Below are positions 1 to 10,519 of a stretch of 64,000 nt of DNA, piece by piece. The stretch lies in NCBI GenBank assembly GCA_036924085.1, contig JAVGWX010000004.1, forward strand, positions 15,961,454 through 16,025,453. The letters are read 5' to 3'. How positions within the stretch are numbered: position 1 is the first letter of the stretch; every line of letters starts with the position of its first letter. The notes below the pieces were generated by a model, which saw only the letters and a list, made by a program, of their open reading frames with translations, made no database searches and was not told where the DNA came from. The translations under genes and the position numbers were made by a program. Source of the stretch: Ariolimax columbianus (taxonomy: Eukaryota; Mollusca; Gastropoda; Stylommatophora; Arionidae).

Positions 1-477
1 CAGACCCGATGTAGGGCACTTGCCTGTAAACAACAGCTAGATCGACTCTTTGAATGTTGTCAAGCCGGCTTCGTGTATCTGAGTTTTCTGCCCAGCTAAA
101 CGAAATCCTAATTGGAGTTGCCATGGTTGCGTCGACTATATATCCTGCTGTTGTGGTATTGTGGTCAAGGTTTTGTATTTTTAGTTTTGACAATGACATG
201 CAAGGCCTTCTAGGTTCGCCAGTAGTTTTACCAGTGTAAGGGGGTGGGAGCCTGGTCATCCGAACAGTCGAGCTTGATCACACGCAGCTGTCCATTAACG
301 GTCTCTAGATGACCGATGACTATGGGACTGTAGAACAATGCCAGGTCGAGAACACATCCATGACGAAAACCGAATAACGTATTAAACCTGTCCGAGGGAT
401 GGGTACCAAGGCGGAGTCTTGTTTTAATGTGGCAGTGTGAATACTAGATTAGTCGACAGTCTGCTGGCAACTGTCAT
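1..477. other. Unassigned sequence
   Basis: No repeat, RNA gene or convincing ORF is recognised. The short ORF at 54-239 has no protein-like pattern and no splice context. Confidence 0.5.
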
Positions 478-670
478 GAAGCAGATCTTTCCACGAGTCA
501 AAAGCAGATCTTTCCACGAGTCAAAAGCAGATCTTTCCACAAGTCAAAAGCAGATCTTTCCACGAGTCAAAAGCAGATCTTTCCACAAGTCAAAAAGCAG
601 ATCTTTCCACAAGTCAAAAGCAGATCTTTCCACGAGTCAAAAGTAAATCTTTCCACGAGTCAAAAGCAGC
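478..670 (-). repeat. 23-bp minisatellite, about 8 copies, derived from a LINE RT motif
   Basis: The plus-strand unit is AAAGCAGATCTTTCCACGAGTC plus A, with G/A variation in the second half. On the minus strand the unit continues directly from the LINE segment encoding VDIKAAFDS. The array is therefore a tandem duplication of the bases coding the reverse-transcriptase motif A region. Confidence 0.9.
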
Positions 671-702
671 TTTTATGTCAACATAAGCGACGTGAAAGTT
701 AA

Positions 703-735
703 TGGGGGGGGGGGGGGGGTGGGGGGTGGGGGGGG
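703..735 (+). repeat. Poly-G tract
   Basis: Nearly pure G run interrupted by two T, lying inside the minus-strand LINE fragment. It separates the 89/90-bp repeats from the motif A segment. Confidence 0.95.
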
Positions 736-975
736 AATTAAACTCCCAGTGTATCTTCATCAGTAAGCGAAGAGCTTGTATTGCATTGATGGTGGGGCGA
801 TATGGAAGTGGGTGAGGGAATGGGGATTGAACTGCCAGTGTATCTTCATCAGTAAGCGAAGAGCTTGGATTGCATCTATGGTGGGGCGATATGGAAGTGG
901 GTGAGAGAAGGGGGAATTGAACTGCCAGTGTATCTTCATCAGTAAGCGAAGAGCTTGAATGGCATCGATGGTGGA
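736..975 (-). repeat. 89/90-bp tandem repeat (3 units) inside the LINE RT
   Basis: The marker TATCTTCATCAGTAAGCG starts at 752, 841 and 931, giving periods of 89 and 90 bp. On the minus strand each unit encodes the RT stretch IDAIQALRLLMKIHW, so the repeat is an amplified part of the RT gene. Because 89 is not a multiple of three, the reading frame shifts between units. Confidence 0.9.
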
Positions 976-1165
976 ACGCAAGGCAGTGAGGCCAGACTGT
1001 TTGGGAGCGCTGACTCATTTTCAGCAGAGGTTGGATGCGAGAGAGAAGTATGTGGACATAGACATTTCCAGGGTCAGACAGGAATGTGATGGGCCTATAG
1101 CTATCACATTCAGAGCCATATCTTTTTACTTTGCGTAGGGACATCATGATTCCGTTCTTTCATGC

Positions 1166-2293
1166 ATGACTTTAAAAATAAAATCGCTTTTTCTGAGCTT
1201 CATATTTAAAAAAAATGCAAATAATTAACAAACAACAAATGCATTTAGTGTTTAAATAAGAATAATCAACATATGCTCTATGTTGTATAATCAAACAAGA
1301 GAATCCAGCATTGGAGGTCAAAGCAATTTAATAATTGGTCTAACCACTGTCGTCGCTGGGGTTAGGGTTCCATTAGTAGCTACACGTTTTTCAAGCTTAT
1401 AATGTCTTACAAAAGTCGATAAATCATAAAACATATATTTTCGTAAGGTGCAAAAATAAAAATAAAAGGAAAACGACTAACAATAACCACAAAAAAATGG
1501 AAAAGGGGGGGGGGGACGAGGTGAGAATCGACATGACAACTGAGCGGTAACTGAGCAATGGCATTTGATGTTTTTAATCATATGGTATCTATTAGCCTTG
1601 ATTATTTCTTGACGTGAACATTGTTACCTAATGTTGGGCACTGGATTTCAATTTGATTCAGATGCTGACTAGTTTTTAGATCACTTTAAGAGTGTCGATT
1701 ATTTTGCTATTTTCATTTCCTCAAACCTTCAGGTTGGTGTAGATTACTGTCCTAGTCATCATGGGTTCTCTTCGACGGAAGAGATGACATCTTGGCTTTA
1801 CAAGAACCCATTATAGGTAAATTGAATTTAGAGATGTGCCATTTTGAAATAAATCAATAACCACCTGTTAAATAATGGCATTGCACAACATGTATAGCTA
1901 TTTACAGATTGCACAGCCTATAAATAAAGCAAGGGCCGAGCGAAATGGGACACAAGAGAGGACGAAGCGGGCGAACTACAAACAAGGCGCTACAGTAACC
2001 ATTAGTATCTACACCACTCGCCATATCCTGAGAAAGACTGAGCACATATGGATATACTCAGAATGTAGGGAAGACGATTCTTCGGAACAGAACAGAACAT
2101 ATATCCTGAGCAAGCACTCTTACATGAAAAGCCGTTTCTATATGTTGATGTCTCTGGGAGAAATTAGCAGGCTACTTTTGGAGATGATTGTCGGTCCCAA
2201 ACCTGATGCCTAGGCTACCAGCCAGTTGAACTGTTTCTATTGATACAAGGTTCAATTTAGATTTTGAAATGAAAATTGGGAGAACAAAATAAA
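1166..2293. other. Unassigned AT-rich sequence
   Basis: No repeat family or gene is recognised. It holds a G run near 1506-1515. A 112-codon ORF at 1875-2213 has no recognisable domain, signal peptide or splice borders that I trust. Confidence 0.5.
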
Positions 2294-2365
2294 ACTCGTA
2301 ATGGATTTGAACTACGGACCTCTAGCATCCCAGGTAAGGATCACACTTCTAGGCTACTGCGTCGT
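2294..2365 (-). repeat. tRNA-derived SINE head (tRNA-Pro-like)
   Basis: On the minus strand the sequence has a box A-like GTAGCCTAGAAGTG, then GCTAGAGGTC and a box B-like GTAGTTCAAATCC at the right spacing. The order resembles a tRNA-Pro body. The acceptor ends do not pair and the anticodon stem is imperfect, so this is a SINE or pseudo-tRNA and not a functional tRNA gene. Confidence 0.5.
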
Positions 2366-2653
2366 GTTAAAATAACTTTTCGCAGAGAAAGTATTTAACG
2401 TTGGTTTGTTTTGATTTACTCAGAGAGAAACGCGTTTCGTTTCGTACAAAAAATAACCTCGCTGTATTGATAAAAAAAACAACAAAACAAGCTCGCTCTA
2501 CGACTTTGTAATTCGGTGGCACTCACAGTCAGGATATAAACAAACCTGAGCTGTTTCCCGAACTCAACTATTTATTTATTAACGCCATAATAGAATGGAA
2601 TGTATTGACCGGATTTTAAACAAATTGGAACAATTGTGTGGCTTATTTGTGTT
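2366..2653. other. Unassigned AT-rich sequence
   Basis: Nothing recognised. Confidence 0.5.
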
Positions 2654-2702
2654 TGGGATTGGAACCGTGGACCTTTTCGCACCGTAAGCGAAAATTGTGT
2701 TA
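2654..2702 (-). repeat. Partial tRNA-like SINE fragment
   Basis: The minus strand reads CGCTTACGGTGCGAAAAGGTC followed by CACGGTTCCAATCCC. This matches the anticodon arm to T arm of a tRNA-Pro-like sequence, with a box B-like GGTTCCAATCC. The 5' half is missing. Confidence 0.45.
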
Positions 2703-3025
2703 TTCGATCAATCAATCAATTTACTATTAGCGGTAGACAAAATAGATACCGGAATTACAAGGGGCTACAAATGAACACTTTAAAAGGGAAATAGAAATTT
2801 AAAAAAAACATGCCTTTGTTTTGTAACTTGTTAATATGGTTGCTACAAATTTCAAGAGTGTCTTCCACGTGTCATCGCGGTGCAAACAAACAACAAAACG
2901 GCATAATTGAAGTTAACAAATGGCCACCCCATTATTGATATGCACCAAATATGAGAAGCGTTCTGTTATCCGGTTTTTGAGCAGCCAAGACGTGAAATAT
3001 ATATAAATTCATCGATGAATAAAGA
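2703..3025. other. Unassigned sequence
   Basis: Nothing recognised. Confidence 0.5.
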
Positions 3026-3500
3026 TCATGTGCGGTGGTGCATACCTTTCACTCCAGCAAGTGTATGAGTGGAGTATGAAGCTTCAAAACGGCGTAAGGT
3101 ATGTGACAGACTGTTCATGATCGGCTCAGGCACAACGAGTAGTTCCCCCATAGCCGATTGCCGCCATTTAACGCCCCATAAAGAAAAATCGCCAATTGAT
3201 TGTGAGTGAAAGGCCTGCATAGGTTTCACTCACTCGCTGCTCAATAAATGGACAACAGAACGCTGCTTCTTTTTTGTGTGTATCACGTGTGGGTCGGCCA
3301 TCTTTTAAATGTAATTTTGACTTCATATTGTTCGTCTGCACTAAGATGGCACGCACATGACACTCTTGACATCCTTAATTACAATTTCCACAAATTACAA
3401 TACAAAGGCATAGTTTTTCTAATTTCTATCCCGCTTTTAAGGTTTTCATTTGAAGACACCCCCCCCTCCCCCCGCCCCCCCCCCGTACATACTTACATAC
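3026..3500. repeat. Interspersed repeat family X, copy 1 (internally inverted)
   Basis: The segment 3030-3140, read on the minus strand, matches 33437-33545 on the plus strand (shared translation THTLAGVKGMHHRT / TYTLAGMKGMHHRT). The segment 3270-3470, read on the plus strand, matches 33650-33820 (shared TTACAATACAAAGGCA and TTTTCAT-GTGAAG). One half has therefore been inverted in one of the two copies. The family is not recognised. Confidence 0.65.
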
Positions 3501-3507
3501 ATGCATA

Positions 3508-4045
3508 CGAGGCGTGTTTAAATGACACCGGACCTTGTGGCAGCAAGTTAACATACGTACGATGCACATGGTGACATCACTTCAGATGTAAACAGCACAT
3601 ACCAACCGTCAAGTTTGCCAAATTTCATTATCCTCCGACTCATAGTTTCCTCGGCAGACAGTTGAAAACATTGCGGGTGCGATACGGAATCCGTCCAGAG
3701 TTGATCAGCGAGCGGTGATTCGGTTACTAATATCTGAAGGATGTCGACCGGTTGATATTCATGGCAGAATGCAGGCAGTGTATGGTAACAAAAGTGAGTC
3801 TAAGACAACAGTGAAGAACTGGACAACAATATTTAAAGAAGGACGTGATTTAACGAAAGATTTTCCGAGACCAGATCAGGTGCATATTGTTGCGTTCGAA
3901 GATGCCATCGCCAAAATTGAAGTAGCAATTCGGGTGGACGGTCGTAGGAGCTTACGTTCGCTAGCAGAGGAATTCGATGTGTCGCTAAGGACAGTTCCAA
4001 TGGTGGTTAGCAAGAAATTGAAGTATCGGAAGATGTTCACAATGG
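3508..4045 (+). mobile_element. Mariner-like element, 5' end and helix-turn-helix part of the transposase
   Basis: The copy starts with CGAGGCGTGTTTAAATG directly after a TA dinucleotide, as expected for a mariner terminal repeat at its TA target. After about 200 bp of leader the ORF (3715-4080) reads VIRLLISEGCRPVDIHGRMQ, then KTTVKNWTTIFKEGR and SLRSLAEEFDVSLRTV. These correspond to the two N-terminal helix-turn-helix motifs of mariner transposases, the part found in GVQW3-type host annotations. Homology stops near 4045, so the whole DDD catalytic domain and the 3' terminal repeat are missing. The same 5' end recurs at 17683 and 48532. It lies immediately after the C-rich end of repeat X. 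Confidence 0.8.
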
Positions 4046-4144
4046 GTACCGATACTGCAGTTTATATTTTAAAACGATGAATTAACGATGTATCACTAAA
4101 TTCAGTAAACGATTTCCGTCCACTGGTAATCATTTTCTGTCAAA

Positions 4145-4210
4145 GAGCGAGTGACCAAACGGTTAATATAACGGTCTCTTGACCACGGTGACACGAGTTC
4201 CAAACCTATA
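4145..4210 (+). repeat. tRNA-derived SINE-like fragment
   Basis: The order CCAAACGGTTAATATAACGG (box A-like), CTTGACCACGGTGACACG and GAGTTCCAAACC (box B-like) follows a tRNA body. The ends do not form an acceptor stem. Confidence 0.4.
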
Positions 4211-4692
4211 TAAGGCATACGTTTTATTTTCTATCTGGAGTATAATAAACACAAATTGGCTTGTACACTGCGTGACGACTGCAGGGTCACATCTTTTGAT
4301 CTCCTCTTGAAAAGCACCCTTCTACGGTTTAAACACATTATTCTAATTTATTGAATTGAATATTTTTTTTAATGGATCTTCACACTATTGTTCATCATCA
4401 ACTCTTCGTGAACCTACACGGGTGTATAACATCTTTGAGCATTGTACAGGGACACATATCTAAACAAATATCTAAAGGAACCCTAAATGGGAGCAAAGAA
4501 AAGTATCACTGTAACATGCCAAGGCCAGCTAAGGAATGCTTAACGTATTGTTGGCTACCCCATCCTGTAGAACCTTCAATCCACATAAAATTCAACATCT
4601 GAAGATTTGGCGTATTGAAGACGTATGCTCTACGGGAAGCTGAGTATAATTTTCATTAGATTGATGATTGATTGATAGGACATATTACTCAC
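4211..4692. other. Unassigned sequence; would be intron downstream of the minus-strand exon
   Basis: No further exon of the neuropeptide-like gene is recognised here. The ORF at 4372-4602 has no recognisable pattern. Confidence 0.4.
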
Positions 4693-4919
4693 CTGGAGAC
4701 CACATCAAATAAAGGAGACGATGTCAATTCTGATGACGACCTCTTGCCGAACATGTAGCCCACCCGGTACTTAGCCCTGGGGTAGCGACGAGTCCCTCGA
4801 TCTTTGTAAGACGCTGGACTAGCTGTCACGCTGTCATTCAGAAAGCAACGACTGACCGCGATGACAAGCAGTAAGATCATTAGGAATTTGGACACATTTG
4901 AAGTTGACATTTCTACGTT
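4693..4919 (-). CDS. Putative amidated neuropeptide precursor, signal-peptide exon
   Basis: The ATG is at 4910 and 73 codons are open. Residues 9-20 form a hydrophobic core (KFLMILLLVIAVS), a typical secretory signal. Residues 41-42 are RR and residues 43-54 read YPRAKYRVGYMF, followed by GKR at 55-57. That is the classical amidation plus dibasic cleavage signal, so processing would release a 12-residue C-terminally amidated peptide. The reading frame ends exactly at CAG|GTGAGT (intron from 4692), a consensus splice donor, so the apparent TGA stop lies in the intron. An acceptor-like TTTCCGCAG precedes the exon nine bases before the ATG. The 12-residue length and the G-x-M-F-amide end loosely recall SIFamide-type peptides, but I do not recognise the peptide. 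It would be released from neurosecretory vesicles. The chance of a coincidental ORF is not negligible. Confidence 0.5.
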
Positions 4920-5689
4920 CTGCGGAAATTTGCAATTGACATAATATTACAATGATATAACTGTTGCAACACTCACATGGTAATTAATACGATTGTAAAA
5001 TAATGACATGAAGGGGAAATAATGTGAATTTTGTTAACTCTCAATCAGACAATTAAATCAGAGTACATTCCAGACGTTTCTACACTTTGTAAGACGAGGG
5101 AGGACGGAACATTAAGGAAAACAGCAAATGAAATGGGTCATCTCCATTTTAAAAATGAAGAAAACAACCGCTCAAATAAATATAGCAAATTTATTAGATC
5201 TTACTGGACCTTTTCTTTGTGGTTCGCTTACAAATAACATTTATTTCCTTAATAAAACTAACGGTCCATCTCAGGCGCCTGTCATGAAACCTTTTATGGG
5301 TTAAATAATACATCAATGTCACTGCTATTTTCGTGCAGCTCACATACTTGAGGAATTCGTTTTATTCCTGGCCACCACAGAACTAGCGTTGTGTCGGATT
5401 TCAGATTTCTAAAACATGTGATATTCGAGTCTCCGATTGTTTTTTTTCAGTCTGAATAATGTCACTTTGTCGCTTCTGGAAAGAAGTAAAGTGTTTCTAC
5501 TTTGTCAGACTCCTGGTTTTATTGTTGCTTTTTGTCCTTAAAGCTGTTGTATTATGCCCCAAAGACACACCTGCAATCAATAAGTGATAGCAGAGATAAG
5601 AGCCAAGCAAGAAGCAGAACAATTAAGAAGGTTGATATATTAATGCACTAGGGCATGCATGGATAGAGGAAAGGAGACTAAATTGGGAC
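4920..5689. other. Unassigned AT-rich sequence
   Basis: No element or exon recognised; possibly intron upstream of the 4693-4919 exon. Confidence 0.4.
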
Positions 5690-6475
5690 AGTTTTGTATA
5701 ATTGGCCAAAACGAAGATGAGAGAAGACCCTATCAATGCCATATCAACAAACACCAAAGTCCATCCTTGCTGTTCGCATAGCTATCCGAAGTCAGCAGCT
5801 TTTTCCAGAGGTGATAACAAATATACCAGGCATTGGAAGCAAGCACAGCCAGACTGAAACGAAAAGAAGAGACATAAATCTGAGATACATAGAGAAGCAC
5901 TATGCAATCACTGGGCCCATGCATACACCGACAGTTCGGCAACAAACGCAACAGAAAATGGAGGTATGTATGTCTGATTCTAAGAAACGGAATAACGATA
6001 ACGTTGTCAGTGCCAATGGGAAAATTCTCAAGTAATTTTAGTGCAGAGGCATTGAAAGCTGCAGTAGAAGCTATGATGACAGACAAGAGCAGCGGAAAGC
6101 AATGTAGTATTTTTTTAAAGATGTCCCGTCCATGGTTACAACACTGAAGAGCCAGAGAAATACATACCTAAAAGACCTAAGGTCGGTACTCCGGAAGAAA
6201 GCAGGTGGTGATCTTCAAACTCGACACAAGCCACAACAGACTGGGGAACTTCAAGACTGAACTATTCAATAAACTGAAGATATGTGCTACTGATGAGTAC
6301 ACTTGCGGTACTGGGAAAATTACCCTTGAACATAAGGACCAGAGAAAGCATATGTGGCCATTACCATTGACAACACTAGACAAGCTCTATGACAGTGTCG
6401 ACAGCTTCAGGAAAAGCAATGCTATCTTTGAACAAGTTCAAGTCGACGTCTGACAGCGCAAGAAAAAGAAAAATA
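5690..6475 (+). mobile_element. Decayed LINE C 3' end (RNase H region to tail)
   Basis: Frameshifted homology to the C-terminal part of the ORF at 58627-62598. HAYTDSSATNATENGG corresponds to the RNase H motif HAYTDGSVTNTTQNGG. The ORF at 6205-6453 carries SHNRLGNFKTELFNKLKIC and MWPLPLTTLDKLYDSVDS, both matching the LINE C tail, and ends VDV-stop like other copies. Several stops and deletions are present, and the A/G-rich end near 6460 is a worn tail. It is a 5'-truncated, dead copy. Confidence 0.8.
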
Positions 6476-8247
6476 TTTTCACTCTATTTAACTTGAAAAA
6501 GCACACATTTGAAATACAGGTGAAAATGCAGGTGAAAGCATATAAAATACAACACAGATTTTAAAATAAGTTAGACATCTTTTCTAAATAAGGTAAGTCT
6601 TCTTCTTCTTCTTCGTCTTCTCCTTACTCTTCTTCTTTTTTTTATTGTTTTTATTATTATCCTTCCTCGTTACGGATTCCGTCAAAACGACATATTCGAC
6701 TCTAGTGACCTCGGAAATGGCCCATTGTTGTTACACTCCTCGCGGCCCTCATCCCAAGGCAGCGGAGTACCTTGCTCCACTTAAGGAGTCTGTAGGGATT
6801 TCGGTCGACACGCTACACATGAACACAGCCTCAGCAGTTGGACATTGTAGTGGTTGATCGACGCAACGGGCCTTTGACGCCTATGCGACCATTATTATTA
6901 TTATTATGTTTCAACAACATAAGTTCAACTGAAAAAACTACTCCACCATCGGTAGACATTTGGCTTGGAGTGAATGGGGGATATGCACATTCACGAGCAG
7001 GTAGTATTCTATCCTGTAGAGGTCAGATCACACGTTCGGTTGCACAATTTCGACATTCTTGAAGTGTAGTCGCAACAATTCCCATTTCTTCTATTTCCCA
7101 CAGTTTTATACTGTTAGTTGGGACAAACGACATGTTTTTAGTGAAACCTAATCGCGTCTCTGTTACACAAAGAGCCTTCTACCTTAATGTGATTAGACAG
7201 CATTGTTAGGGGCTTCCTACATTGTATTTTGAGTGAGGCAGCAGTCAGAACATGGAAAACTTATTTTTTTTAAACAGTGGCAACTGGAGTATACCAAATA
7301 GATATGACGTCACTTGCAACAAGGGCGTCTCTGTGTAATGTGTTCCAAATATTAATGCAAATTTGTTTGTCTATTTCAAAATGAGATTTGCTTCATTGAC
7401 AACCAATATGTAGTCCTATGTAAAAATGTATGCCAAACAATTAGCGGTAATAACACAAATGAGAGAAAACATACACAAATCGAGTAGAAGTTATCCCATG
7501 ATTGATCAAGTCTTGATGCAGACTTGTAAAAATATTCAAAACAAGCAGGGGTTGCGAAGCTGTTCATGTTTAAGATGAAGGAATGAATACAAATATTATT
7601 GATCGCATACAAGTAAGACCTGCTGCACTACATCAAACCTCTAATGGAAATACATTCGATAATCAGATCTGAGCATGATGGCTGCCTTACGTTGAGCACA
7701 AACTCTCGGCCATCTGGTTTCAGAAAGATTCATGTAGGTAATCACGTAAAAGCAAACAGTCAGCTTGCGATACAATGCTTGGCGTCTACCACACCCAAGC
7801 CTCGGGCAAACATATCAGATTAGGTCGGCTGGGGGACACCTAATCACACATAACGATGACGCGAGGAGATAACTACACCCACAAAGTCAAACCGACTGAG
7901 GGAATGTATTAAAACAAACGCTCCGAATTGTCGCCACTTAAATGCCAAACGTAAACATATATTTCCATGGAACATTTGTTTTTAGGATTTGCGGCCACAC
8001 GCGCTGATACTAGCACCCAGGTCCCTTAAGAGCTGTCAAAGATCTGAGAAAAATGACAATCCCACTAGGGTTAATAATTCACTGATGCATTGTTAATTGA
8101 CAGAGACGTGTAGTCTGGCAACGATACGGAATAAATTTGTGAATATATTTCCAGATAGACACGCATAGAAACCTTTGGGTAGTTGGATAGATGTATCATA
8201 TACATGCTAGATTTGATACACACAAAACATATGTGTTTGTAAAATAT
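6476..8247. other. Mostly unassigned; TTC and ATT microsatellites
   Basis: A (TTC)n stretch lies at about 6598-6640 and (ATT)n at about 6892-6906. The GC-richer block between them (6660-6890) looks like a small interspersed element but I do not recognise it. 7060-8240 shows nothing I can name. Confidence 0.5.
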
Positions 8248-8308
8248 ATATATTTATATATATTTATATATATAAATATATATATATATTTATATATATA
8301 TATATATT
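8248..8308. repeat. AT-rich microsatellite (TATATTTA-type)
   Basis: Simple alternating ATATATAT/TTTATATA repeats, abutting the LINE endonuclease fragment. Confidence 0.95.
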
Positions 8309-8600
8309 TCAAGCCTGTTCTTGTTCGTCTTTGTCTGCTGGTGCTGCATTCACTTTAATTATGGTAACAGTATGAGGTTTGGAGATGGTGATGTCCGAGA
8401 AAGCCAGACGGTGGTCTACAAAAGTCACCTGTTGAACGAAATCAACGATGCGCATGCACGAGGAAACCAACTCCTGAAGTAGTGTTGACCTTGTGGACGC
8501 CGATGTAAACTTCCGTGCCGTCATTCCAAATCGCAGACAGTTCTTGTTCTCGTCTCGTTTGGTCTCTGAGACGCCAATTACGTCGGAACTCAATCTGCTA
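8309..8600 (-). mobile_element. LINE endonuclease fragment
   Basis: The minus-strand ORF reads DVIGVSETKRDENKN, later VDHRLAFSDITISKPHTVTI and ending ADKDEQEQA. These are the conserved middle blocks of the apurinic-type endonuclease of RTE-like LINEs (the craniofacial-development-protein-2-like type). The N-terminal WNVR block and the later GDFN and SDH blocks are absent. A plus-strand RT fragment begins about 180 bp away, so the two pieces are head to head, which is not the normal order. Confidence 0.7.
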
Positions 8601-8779
8601 CTATCGTCAATAAGGTGACTCAGCGGTGGTGCAGAGCATATGCAGCGGCATTTGTATGTGCACATTGTTAGGTGGGTCTCGCGAGACCGAGTCTGGAGAT
8701 GTTTTTGGTCCTGAGAGTAGGCCGTCTTTGTTTACGCGCGTCGCTTGTGTTAGCGCTACCGGACCGATTAGCAGAGACG

Positions 8780-9047
8780 GCCTGCAGAAGACTAGTGCCG
8801 TTGTCGAATTTGTATAACTCGAGGACAATACTCTTGCACAAGAAGGGAGACAAAGAGAATTTCGGAAACTAAAGCTCAATTACTCTCCTCTTGGTCACTT
8901 ACAAGCTGTTTACAAAATGTATCCTTGCCAGAGTCCACACCACTCTCGTAGAATCACAACCAGTCCAACAGGCAGTCGTTCGGCGTTCGTACAGCACATT
9001 GGTCCATATTTTAGCCTGCTGCCGCCTTATTGAGGTAGCTCGAGAGA
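8780..9047 (+). mobile_element. LINE RT fragment (motifs 0-2)
   Basis: The frame at 8793-8872 gives SNLYNSRTILLHKKGDKENF, matching the block just before the RT palm of RTE-like LINEs. After frameshifts the next blocks read TKCILARVHTTLVESQPVQQ and RRSYSTLVHILACCRLIEVARE, corresponding to the LxxRL and AGFRxxxST blocks. The element is cut by the 17-bp minisatellite starting at 9048. Confidence 0.65.
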
Positions 9048-9350
9048 GAGTTATGGGATAGGGAAAGTTATGGGACGGGAGACGTTATGGGATGGGGAAA
9101 GTTATGGGATGGGGAAAGTTATGGAATAGGGAAAGTTATGGAATAGGGAAAGTTATGGGATGGGGAAAGTTATGGGATAGGGAAAGGTATGGGATGGGGA
9201 AAGTTATGGGATAGGGGAATTTATGGGATAGGGAAAGTTATGGGAGGGGGAAGTTATGGGATGGGGAAAGTTATGGGATAGGGAAAGTTATGGGATGGGG
9301 AAAGCTATGGGATGGGGAAAGTTATGGGATAGGAAAAGTTATGGCAGGGA
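9048..9350 (+). repeat. 17-bp G-rich minisatellite (GTTATGGGATGGGGAAA)
   Basis: About 17 tandem units with G/A variation at the twelfth base and occasional indels. Each unit offers GGG and GGGG runs, so consecutive units could form G-quadruplexes on the plus strand. Confidence 0.95.
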
Positions 9351-9955
9351 TAATATCCCCAAAGTACGCATTCGAGAAAGCATTTGATTTCACAATGAAA
9401 CCTGAATGAACCGAACCGGCAAAACATAAAAAGTCGAAGCCACGTTACGAGAGAGGATGAACAAGAAACAAGAACATAATTACAAATTATTGTTTGTCGT
9501 TAGGGAAAGAAATAGATTAGAATTGATCAAGAAATTACGAACCTAGAGATCGATTACATCAGATAGACTATCTTGCGAGATGCATACATTATCTGAGTTT
9601 TGTTTTGATACTGAAAGATTAGAATTGTATCGATGAGATATCAAGTTTTTGCAATGAAATTCATTCATTATTTTTATATTCAAATAAATACTTTTTTTTG
9701 TGTTGAACATATATTTTTAAAGGAGAGGGGAAGTAATCTGGGGCAATTAATTAGTCTAAGGGTTTGTGGGAAAACCTGTTGATGGTCTAGTTAATAATTA
9801 GTTCCCAGTGACCAGAACAACCAAACATAGTTGAGTGAGTAGTACAACAGGTTGCACATTTCATTGAACTTTTAAACAGACCATCTCCAATAGACATCAC
9901 TGGCGTACTCGTGCAGTCGACGGACTCGACATTTCATTAAATTGGGGATAGGAGA
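9351..9955. other. Unassigned AT-rich sequence
   Basis: Nothing recognised. Confidence 0.5.
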
Positions 9956-10293
9956 GAAGAGGCCCGGAAGACTCTTATGCATTTGAGAGATGGTAAGGCC
10001 ACATCCCAAAGGTATTCCCGTAGAAGGGATAACGGCAGACCTGGGCACTTCAATGGAGACATTATACAAATTGCTTGTTAAAGTTTGGTACAATGGGGGA
10101 AAACGATAGACAGAAAGGAAGGCTATATGATTAAGCTTCAAAATTAGGTGGCACACATCAGTGTACACATTACAGAAGTATAATGTTTTATCAGTGCCTG
10201 GGAACATATTAAACAAGATAACACTAGAGCTATGAAACAAAGGAGGTCACACCTCCTCACGACGTCTAACGACACAAGTGGACTGAAGATAGT

Positions 10294-10355
<62 letters not shown>

Positions 10356-10360
10356 CATAT

Positions 10361-10392
<32 letters not shown>

Positions 10393-10505
10393 ATAGATAT
10401 ATAGATAGATAGATAGAACACTAGAGCGACTAAAAGAGGCCATAGATACGTACCTGAAGGATGAACAGACAGGATTCCACAAAGGACGTCCGGGGCAGAT
10501 AATAT
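9956..10505 (+). mobile_element. Decayed LINE RT fragment split by a GATA array
   Basis: Frameshifted plus-strand translation shows GIPVEGITADLGTSMETLYK, then YMIKLQN and an SVPGNILNKITLEL-like block. Beyond the GATA array it continues as ERLKEAIDTYLKDEQTGFHKGR, the QxGFRxxRS block. Order and spacing fit a non-LTR RT from the finger region to just before motif A. Stops are numerous. The segment at 11405-11690 may be a thumb remnant of the same copy. Confidence 0.65.
10293..10416 (+). repeat. (GATA)n microsatellite
   Basis: About 30 units with a few ACATA and AATA variants. It interrupts the LINE RT fragment between LLERL and the QxGF block. Confidence 0.98.
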
Positions 10506-10519
10506 ATATTTCATCATCA

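Larger units (their letters stand above)
478..1165 (-). mobile_element. Broken LINE reverse-transcriptase fragment with internal tandem amplifications
   Basis: Read on the minus strand from about 1165, the translation gives SECDSYRPITFLSDPGNVY and HILLSRIQPLL, which are RT motifs upstream of the catalytic core. After a frameshift comes IDAIQALRLLMKIHWQFN, present three times in tandem. A poly-G tract (poly-Pro on this strand) follows, then FHVAYVDIKAAFDS with the motif A aspartate. The remainder has become a 23-bp array. The motifs and order are those of non-LTR retrotransposons; the clade looks RTE-like but is not settled. Frameshifts, tandem amplification and the lack of an endonuclease or YADD motif show a dead fragment. 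Confidence 0.8.

Noticed and set aside
2294..2365. Functional tRNA-Pro gene
   Set aside because: Box A and box B are present, but the acceptor stem does not pair and the anticodon arm is damaged.
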